From Rhineura floridana (Eukaryota; Chordata; Lepidosauria; Squamata; Rhineuridae): 64,000 bases of DNA. Numbering within the stretch: position 1 is the first letter of the stretch; each line of letters opens with the position of its first letter. A model generated the notes under the pieces. That model was given only the letters and a program-made list of their open reading frames with translations, searched no databases and was not told where the DNA came from. Location of the stretch: the NCBI RefSeq assembly GCF_030035675.1, contig NC_084480.1:135234738-135298737 (forward strand), written 5' to 3'. Shown here one piece after another: positions 56,975 through 64,000 of this stretch. The position numbers were made by a program, and so were the translations under genes.

Positions 56975-57274
56975 ATTTCATATCTATTGCTGCATGGCCA
57001 GAATTCAGCTTCCTTTTTTTTTTTTTTAAAGTATTTTTACAAAACTAAATCATCTCCAGTACCAGACTAAAAACATCCTACCTGACATATGACTGCATGG
57101 ACTCAGTATTGCTGATTATTTTCCTAGTTCTCTCACTATAATTTCAGTATGCGTTTGGGTGAAAAGGCAGCAGAATTCTACAGAAAAAAAGGGAAGTTCA
57201 GCCCCATTTCCACAGAGAGAGAAGCACTGGTTCAGAATCTTCTACCCAATTTGAATTAATTTTATGAACTCAAA

Positions 57275-57365
57275 TGTCATATAATCATAGAGTTGGAACG
57301 GCCTATAAAGCCATCAAGTCCAACCCCCTGCTCAATGCAGGAATCCAAGTTAAAGCATTTAGAGG
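57275..57365 (-). mobile_element. CR1 LINE 3' end
   Basis: ATAATCATAGAGTTGGAACG, then CATCAAGTCCAACCCCCTGC and TCAATGCAGGAATCC is the antisense CR1 3' terminus. It is a different CR1 subfamily from the one at 9258. Confidence 0.85.
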
Positions 57366-58864
57366 ACATCCACAACCCAGTTCCTTAGTGTGGTTAGTAA
57401 TTAACAATTATGACATTTTCAGACACACTAAAATTCAACTAAGAAAAATAACAGATGCAGTCTGGGGCAGCAAAAATACTAATACAGCTGTATAAGATAC
57501 TTGTGCAGGACAGGAAACAATTATTTCCTTTATCATGGTACAGATTATTGTACTTAATTTTGAGGAACCTATAAAATCCATTTCTACATTCTATAAACTT
57601 ACACTCTCCAAATATGTCTTCCAAGTATGAATAGGGTCTTTAACAATATACTTCAACTAAATTTACACAGCAATCCTACACCAGTCTATTCAGAAGAAAG
57701 CCCATTGTGCATGTGTGTATTCAGGGTTGCAGCTTAGGTCCACATAAGTATGCTTTGGATCATGTACAAAGGCTACATAAAGAAATATAATAATAATTCC
57801 AGTGCAGTAAAGTGAAGCTAGTTATATTCCAAACAATGCTACTCTTATAGTTTAGATCCTATTAAGCAGTTATAAAATATAAGAATCATGTCAATCCAAG
57901 CTTTTAAAGGCAGATGGAGCAGTATATTCTAACCATACATATTATTGGAGGAACATATATTAATACTGTCTGTTTAGGAAGCAAAGACAAGACTCTCCTC
58001 ATGAAATAATGAAGTGGTTGACAGCTAGAGAAAAAACAAAATGTTCCTTTTGCCTTTCAACAACTAAAGTAGGGACAGGACTACTAGTTGCAATTAAGTG
58101 GCACATCTGAGCTTGTAAACACAAATGGTCTGAAATGATTGTAACTTCATCATAGGAAAAAATCCTCTCTTTTCTTTCATCCCTCTGCATCCATCTAACA
58201 TTGTTTTCCTTTCCTGCCCCTCACTTTCAACTCACTTTTACTTTCCTGCTCTTCCATCCTTGTCCTCATATCATCACTAGCAAAATCTAGCCTGGACTGA
58301 TATTGATCTTTGAACAGGGAACGTTTACTCTACTAGACTGTGTTGCCACAATTAAATGTGCAAACATTAGGCAGACGCTTACCTATATGCAGATAGTGGT
58401 CACAGACTAAAAAATTCCAACTCAGGGATCTCTTCAGTTCCAGTGTTCTAAGTACATCACAATCCAAGAACAGGATTTCCTAAAGCCATCTAAAATTATC
58501 TGAGTTGCGAAGAAATTTGAGGAACTGCTATACTACATGAAAAGCAAAGTGAGCTAATGTGGCAACTCTATCATCACTTACAGCTAATCTGAAATAGACA
58601 TTGAATACAGAGCAAAACCATAATTCTGTTACTTGGTCCAAACACTCACTACATGCTTTGCCCCATATTACTGGGTTTGTCCAAAATGGTTTCCAATCCT
58701 GGCAGCACTTTATTCAAGGAGGTTGCGTAGTATGGCAAGTCATTATGGGGTCCCACACATTCTAGCATATTAAGAATAAAATAACCTGAACCCAACATCA
58801 TGGGTGCACTGCTTAAACCCAAAAGTTGGAAATACATAAAGAAAACCAATAGGGCAACTTTTAG
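57366..58864. other. Unassigned AT-rich DNA
   Basis: No exon or clear element was found. One degenerate palindromic unit is near 57670-57735. Confidence 0.5.
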
Positions 58865-58945
58865 GGGTGAGGGAAATACATTCTATACGTGAACCGAAGT
58901 ACTTTTGTCTAACATCTCTTCCCTGAAGACAGGCTCTAGGGGCAA
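58865..58945 (+). repeat. Local duplication upstream of KLF4, copy 1
   Basis: The segment beginning GGTGAGGGAAATACATTC and running to the GAAGACAGGCTC motif recurs about 750 bases downstream at 59613-59790. It lies about 1.4 kb before the predicted KLF4 start. No coding content is seen. Confidence 0.75.
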
Positions 58946-59612
58946 GTCCAAGCAATATAAACATTTCTTAATTAACTGGGGTGGCAGGGGAGTGACTGTT
59001 GGTGTTGAATTAGGGAAGTTTGACTTCATATACCTACTGGGCTATGAACCACCTTGAGTGAGCCTGTGCAAATGTTTCAGCTGGACTCCATACAGGCGCG
59101 CACCCACACACCCCATGGTTGTGAGGGCAAAATGGGATAATCATGTATGTTTCACCCTGTAACTTTTGGGAGGAAGGATACAAACATTTGTCCCATCCTA
59201 GTTATTAGTCTAGCAGGTGCCAAGGCTTATGCCTGCCTGGAAGCAGTGTCCTTTGGACTGGAAGCACTTCCCTCTAATCCAAGATGGGTGGCATATAGGT
59301 CTGGCTGGGATAGTTACTCCTGCCGAGCTAGCCACAGCCTTAATTATGTGAATGCAATTAAGATGCATTTTTGGTTGCTGTTCTGTAAATAGTAGCCTCG
59401 AGATGGGGACGGGAGAGGGAGGAGGAGCCCTTTCACGCTTTCTCTTCCTGTCACAGCTCCAACCAAAAATTCCCCCACTAAAGGGACGATCTACATTTCT
59501 GAGGAGGCGCCCAAGAGTACAAAAATTATTTATCTTTGCACTCTTGGGACCGTCCTCTAAAATTGATTTTTTTAAAATCACACAAAACGTCATAGGTAGT
59601 TTGATTTTCAGG
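58946..59612. other. Distal KLF4 upstream sequence
   Basis: Unique-looking sequence between the two copies of the local duplication. It is purine-rich near 59400-59430. No exon was seen. Because it lies within about 1.3 kb of the KLF4 start, it is a candidate for regulatory sequence. Confidence 0.4.
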
Positions 59613-59790
59613 AGTGAGGGAAATACATTCTATACATGAAAATGGACTGCCTTCAAGTCGATCCCAACTTATGGCGCCCCTATGAATAGGGTTTTCATGG
59701 TAAGCAGTATTCAGAGGCTGGTTACCATCGCCTTGAACAGAAGTATTTTTGTCTAGTGGCTCTTCCGTGAAGACAGGCTCCAGCTCTGAC
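59613..59790 (+). repeat. Local duplication upstream of KLF4, copy 2, split by a SINE piece
   Basis: The left part (59613-59640) repeats GAGGGAAATACATTCTATAC. The right part (59733-59790) repeats GAAGTA-TTTTTGTCTA and GTGAAGACAGGCTC. The 93 bases between them are an antisense Sauria SINE 3' end, so the duplication predates that insertion. Confidence 0.75.
59640..59734 (-). mobile_element. Sauria SINE 3' end fragment
   Basis: The reverse complement carries the SINE tail motifs seen in the two longer copies: GAATACTGCTTACCATG, CCCTATTCATAGGG, CATAAGT and GATCGACTTGAAGGCAGTCC. Only the Bov-B-like 3' part is present. It splits the duplication upstream of KLF4. Confidence 0.85.
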
Positions 59791-59899
59791 GCGGAGGGGG
59801 GGCACAAACTGAAGCTCTGAGCCGTCCTTTCTTCCATGGGGACCTCCCTCACTGCTTCCCCCCACCCCCTATTCTTCCCCTTCAAGAGCAGCCCCAGCC

Positions 59900-60269
59900 C
59901 TCAGGTGTGCGAGTGGCCTGGGCGCTGCCCGGTTACGCACAACAGCTGAAAACAGAGAGAAGGACGAGAGAGAAGGACGAGATCGACGGCGAGAGCGACG
60001 ACTCTGGACTGCCTCGCGGGCTCCTCCTCGCTGGCGTCAACGCTGGGCGAGAGCTGCCAACCAGCTGCTCTGCTGACGTCACGGCCCATCCCTGGTTTCT
60101 CTCTCTCCACCTTCTTCCTCACCCCCCCACGTGTTGGAGAGTCAAGTTTGTTGTTTCCCCGTTGTCACGGCGACGGCATCCCGAGCCCCCGCAGGTGGGC
60201 GGGGCTCCCTGGGAGGCGGGGCGGGGCAAGATGAAGGTTATAAGTGAGGAGGCAGCGGGCGCGCGGCTT
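59900..60269 (+). promoter_or_regulatory. KLF4: KLF4 proximal promoter, CpG-rich
   Basis: This is a sharp GC- and CpG-rich block in an otherwise AT-rich flank. It holds a full CRE palindrome TGACGTCA (60074-60081), an E-box CACGTG (60128-60133), an imperfect RFX X-box-like sequence GTTGTCACGGCGAC (60161-60174), Sp/KLF GC boxes at 60197-60205 and 60215-60227, and a TATA-like TTATAAGT (60238-60245). GC boxes directly before a TATA-like site suit an inducible gene and would also permit autoregulation by KLF proteins. Binding is inferred from motifs only. Confidence 0.7.
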
Positions 60270-60766
60270 GACAGTTCGGAAAAGCGAGACGGTTCGAGCG
60301 ACGTGGGCAGACGCGGTCGGCGAAAGGGCGGGGAAGGTTGCGAGCCTGAGCGTGAGAGAGCGGGAGCGCCAGCCCCGCCCGCCCGCCAGTTAGCCTGCCA
60401 GCCAGGGACGCACGGCGGCTGTGGGAGAATCCAGAACTCCCCTCATGGCAGCGGCGCGAGCAGGGAATCCCCAGGAATTGTTTCGCGCCTTCCAGCTGCT
60501 GCTGCCGCTCCTGACGCCGCTGCCGACTCGTGAAGCGGTTGTTGCTGCCGCTGCTCCTGCTCCGTGGCGGGGCTGCTCCTCTTAGTAGGAGTAGCTCCAA
60601 GTCACCCTCCAATTTTCCATCCAGAGGACAAAGTTAATATTCCGTTGTGATATATACATGTACATGTGAAATAATCGATACATATAAATGTCCATGTAAT
60701 TTTGTTCTTCGGGTTGCCGTCTTTTCTTCCGCGACCTCCGACCAAGCACCGGCCCTTGGCACGTGA
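60270..60766 (+). other. KLF4: KLF4 5' untranslated region (predicted)
   Basis: This stretch lies between the predicted start site, about 30 bases after the TATA-like sequence, and the ATG at 60767. It is GC- and CpG-rich, with Leu/Ala-type CTG/GCC runs around 60490-60590. It contains an upstream ATG at 60445 opening a 46-codon frame that ends at 60585, and very short ATG frames near 60657 and 60691. The transcription start is inferred, not seen. Confidence 0.55.
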
Positions 60767-63700
60767 ATGAGGTGGGTGACGGTCCCTTTTCCTTTCCTTT
60801 CCTTTTTTCCTTCGAGGATACTCGGATCTAATCCTTCAGCGCGCCAAATCGAAAGCGGATATTTTGTCTTCTGGACGAATCCAGGGCTTCATGCCTTCGT
60901 CGGTTTGTTTCACTCTCCTCCTCTGACATTTTTGCAGGCAGCCGCCCCACGGCGAGTTTGACATGGCACTCAGCGGCACCCTCCTCCCTTCCATCTCCAC
61001 CTTCGCAGCGGGTACGGCCGGCAGGGAGAAAGTCTTGAGGCAAGCAGGTGCCAATAACGTGAGTACCCGCCCGTGTAGACAGCCGCGCAGGGCTGTTGCG
61101 TGCGAAGGCTGCACTGGAGTACACTTATGGGGGGGGGGGACTCGGCCTCAGCACCAGCACCAGCTTTTTTTTTAACGGGGCACGGGATATAAGAATAAGA
61201 GGAAAATGACCTTGAACACAGGTGTAGAGTGCATTTCTTCCACCGAGGAGAAACTAGAAAGGATTCCCCCAGCTCATGTACTGGGGGAACCGGATTCGAG
61301 ATTAGTGGGTGGTGTTTCTACCCAGAGGTGAACTCCTATACCATTTAAAAATAATAATAAAGCACGTGGTGCTTTTTTTTGGTGGGGGATAATGATTATG
61401 AAGGGTCAGAAGATGGAAGAGAAAGATTCCCGTAATAACATGGAATGTGGAAAGCGATCAGGTTTGAACAGTTTGAATGAGATCTTTTTTATGACAAGTA
61501 CTTCCTGATCCTATTTGGGTACTTGCATTAGAAAACAAGGGAGTTTAGAAAACAAAAGGGAGGTGTTCCATCCTTTAGAATCATTTATATATATAAGGGG
61601 GGGGGCTCTTGTAATGCAAAGGTATGTTCTGGCTGCAACTGCAGAGATGTGATCCTCACCTTTAAAAAAAATCACTCCTCCTCTCTCTGACACACACTTT
61701 TCTCTGCTGTTCCTTGAACCCTTGAAATTGGGTGGATCAGGTTGACAAAATTTGGGGAAACAGTCTACCTTCTACATGGGCGTAGCCACCTCCTGAAGTT
61801 CAGCCAGTAATGGGGGGGGAGTGGAAGGAGGGAAACAGGGAAAGAAAGATCTGATATTACAAGAGTGAATGCGATGTAGTAAATAAGAAGCTGAAATGTG
61901 CAGCGTATCACAAACCAAAATCATGGGTGTGGATTCATATGTTTAATACATAGGCAGCCTTTGGAAATATGCACACCTACTCATGTGCCTAGGTTAATTT
62001 TTCATTTTCTCTTCTCAAGCTGATGGCTTGTACCTACAACTGCTATTGTATAATGCATGCAGCTTTAGAAAACGCTTACATGTGTTTAATATCAAATGCA
62101 GGCAATCTGATGCATTAAAATTGTATGTGCAGCTATTTCAAAACCTATTCATTTGTATTAATTTCTATATGGTTCTTTACATCAGAAATCCACACGATAC
62201 CTTCTCTTTTTTCAGTCATGTATCATCATGTCCCAGAGGTATCTAGAGTATTGCTTTAATTATAAGTAGGCAAATGTAACTTGGCAATAAAGGTCTATGT
62301 CAGATTATACATAAACTTATGTAGAAAGGCTACATAACAACTGGATCTATAACCCAGCGGACAAGATTGCTTGTGACTTTTTTAGTGGAGAGATTTTAAA
62401 CAGACATTTCAAAAGTTCAGTGGCTTGAAAATTAATGTCATTTAAATCTTACAACTTTAGGTTTTACAGATAAAATCCTGACAATTTTTTAAACCCATAA
62501 ATTAATGTTAGTGTCCCCCTTCCTAAAAATCACATAATACAAAATGGAGAAGCAAACTGAAAGTTATCTGGAACATGTAATGACTTGACAATTCCTTACA
62601 GTTTGCCCTAAAAGCACATATACCAGAAATCAAAAGACTCCTAACTTATTCCCCCCACAGTGCATTATTTAAGTCAGTATTTTCAAAGAAAGATAAAATA
62701 GGGACTTGACTCACAATTTCAGGGTTTAGTTTCATAGTCCTGCAATTGTGTGGTTGATTTCATTGAGACATACGACCACTGCCTTGAATGAATTCAGAGG
62801 TTCATTTTAATCAGCAGAGGACTGCCCCCATTGTGTTGTGGCATGGCCAACTCAATTAGCATGTCCCAAAGGATGGCTGCAAATGACTTCTCCCTGTTTG
62901 GGGTGGATTTAACTAGTGCTTTGTGGAACTTGCAAGTTTGGTGTGCTTTCTCTAGCAACTGTTTTGTCCAGCAAGATGTACCTCTTTACCAATGCTGTTT
63001 TATCTTTTTTTGCTGCCCACAGAAGTGGCGGGAGGAGCTGTCTCACCTCAAGCGAATCCCCCCTGTGCTAACAGGACGGCCTTACGACCTCTCTTCTGAG
63101 CTGGAAAACACCACCACAAGCAGCAGCAGTGGGACTATGTCAAGGCGGGAGACAGAGGAGTTGAATGAGCTTCTGGACTTTGACTTCATCTTATCCAACT
63201 CCCTGATGCCCCAGGAGCAGCCCACGGCTGCTGCAGCAGCCGTTGTGAGCTCCGGTCCTGGCTCCTCGCCGTCCGTTACTAGCAGCAGCTGCCCATCAGT
63301 GACCACTTGCGACTTCACCTACCAACTGCAAAGGGGGGATCACACTGGAGGAGGGGGGGCTATGATATACAACAGGGAACAGGCCCCGGCTGCCCCATTC
63401 AACCTGGCTGACATCAATGATGTGTCCCCTTCAGGTGGATTTGTAGCTGAGCTGATGAGGCCAGATTTGGACCCTGTTTATATGCAGCAGCAGCAACAGC
63501 AGCCACCCCCACTGGGCAGCCTGCATGGGAAATTTGTGGTGAAAGCCACAGTGAACATGGGGGAATACAACAACCACATCAGTGTTAGCAGCAAGAACAA
63601 CCCAGCTGCTGCAGCTTCCCCTTGCACAGATGGACCTGTGCAGCCTCCTATTTATAACCACGTGCCCAGGATGTGCCAAAAAATCAAGCAGGAGGCTGCC

Positions 63701-64000
63701 CCTTCTTGTACCATTGGCCAATCCCATGGGAATACTCAAAGGGCACAGCAGCATGATTTTCCCTTGGGGCATCCACTGCCTAGCAGGACTAACCCTCCCT
63801 TGACTCCAGAGGAGCTGATGAACAGCAGAGACTGCCACTCTTCCCCACAGGGCTTAAGCCACACAGCTCTGCCACTTCCTCCAGGCTACCACCCTGGCCC
63901 AGGATACCCGCCTTTTCTTCCAGAGCAGCTGCCACCAAGCGCGCTCCAGTATCAAGGTCAGTCTTACTATCTAAATGTTTTTGGAGAGCCTTTAAGTATG
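60767..64000 (+). CDS. KLF4: KLF4, Kruppel-like factor 4 (5' part of gene; exons 60767-60771, 60938-61058, 63023-64000 and beyond)
   Basis: KLF4 is a nuclear zinc-finger transcription factor that binds GC/CACCC boxes in epithelial differentiation and pluripotency. The spliced product starts MRQPPHGEFDMALSGTLL, which aligns with human MRQPPGESDMAVSDALL. Exon 1 supplies only ATGAG before donor GTGGGT. Exon 2 follows acceptor TTTTGCAG and ends at AAC before GTGAGT. Exon 3 follows TGCCCACAG and begins KWREELSHLKRIPP. The frame stays open through all three exons (368 codons). Visible parts are the acidic activation segment ETEELNELLDFDFILSN (about residues 85-101), the conserved block APFNLADINDVSPSGGFVAE (about 165-184), a six-Gln run (about 197-202) and the SUMO-type site KIKQE (about 262-266). 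Low-complexity Ser/Ala stretches are shorter than in mammals. The three C-terminal C2H2 fingers lie outside the window. The alternative start at 60963 (MALSG) has a good context and may also be used. Identification is very secure; the exon boundaries rest on consensus sites and homology. Confidence 0.96.
60772..60937 (+). other. KLF4: KLF4 intron 1 (166 bp)
   Basis: It begins GTGGGTGACGG after ATGAG and ends in a pyrimidine-rich run, TTTTTGCAG, before GCAGCCGCC. Removing it rebuilds the human exon junction context AATGAG/GCAGCC and the MRQPP start. A 64-codon frame across it that starts at the same ATG is only the unspliced read. Confidence 0.82.
61059..63022 (+). other. KLF4: KLF4 intron 2 (1964 bp)
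   Basis: The donor GTGAGT follows codon 42 (AAC). The acceptor TTTTTTTGCTGCCCACAG precedes AAG TGG CGG. The phase is 0. The interior is AT-rich with no recognisable repeat insertion, apart from short G runs near 61130 and 61600. Confidence 0.9.

Noticed and set aside
59907-60533. 208-codon ORF before KLF4
   Set aside because: It lies across the CpG-rich promoter and leader, where stops are rare. It has low-complexity Arg/Gly/Ala composition and no family resemblance.
60767-60961. 64-codon ORF ending one base before the ATG at 60963, as a separate upstream ORF
   Set aside because: It starts at the real KLF4 ATG and simply reads through intron 1. Splicing ATGAG to GCAGCC explains it better.

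Overview
The window reads as a squamate reptile (lizard or snake) chromosome segment. The evidence is the repeat mix: Bov-B (RTE) LINEs, Sauria-type SINEs sharing the Bov-B 3' end, CR1 copies ending in (TTCTTATG)n, a near-intact L2 LINE, many L2 3' tails ending in (AAAT)n, several short hAT-like elements, and a Gmr1-like Ty3/Gypsy element. The species cannot be named from this.

The only host gene I can support is KLF4, on the + strand at the right edge. Exon 1 (start codon plus two bases), exon 2 and the first 978 bases of exon 3 are present, giving 368 codons. The zinc-finger part lies beyond base 64000. A GC-rich promoter with GC boxes, a perfect CRE, an E-box and a TATA-like site precedes it at about 59.9-60.27 kb. 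The rest is KLF4's upstream flank, a gene desert filled with repeats.

Layout. 0-3.4 kb: CR1 3' end, Bov-B 3' end and an L2 tail. 3.3-7.85 kb: one Bov-B copy split by an antisense L2 with an open 1009-codon frame and by a solo LTR. 8.8-12.74 kb: a second Bov-B copy split by a CR1 and by a 116-bp hAT hairpin with a perfect 8-bp target duplication. 13.5-19.2 kb: an L2 fragment followed by a Gmr1-like Gypsy fossil with domain order gag, protease, integrase, RT, RNase H. 19.2-34 kb: old LINE fragments, short DNA transposons and a degenerate minisatellite. 34.4-35.2 kb: an LTR and leader of a related Gypsy copy, antisense. 36-58.8 kb: mostly unassigned AT-rich DNA with SINEs (Sauria, tRNA-Ala-like, 5S-like), L2 tails and a fragment resembling SORD exon 1. 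58.86-59.79 kb: a local duplication just upstream of the KLF4 promoter.

No CRISPR, prokaryotic-type system or functional RNA gene was seen. The most notable items are the Gmr1-like element, whose capsid resembles the SCAN domain, the nested LINE structures, the KLF4 start codon sitting five bases before a 166-bp intron, and the SORD-like exon beside a hAT-type terminus.
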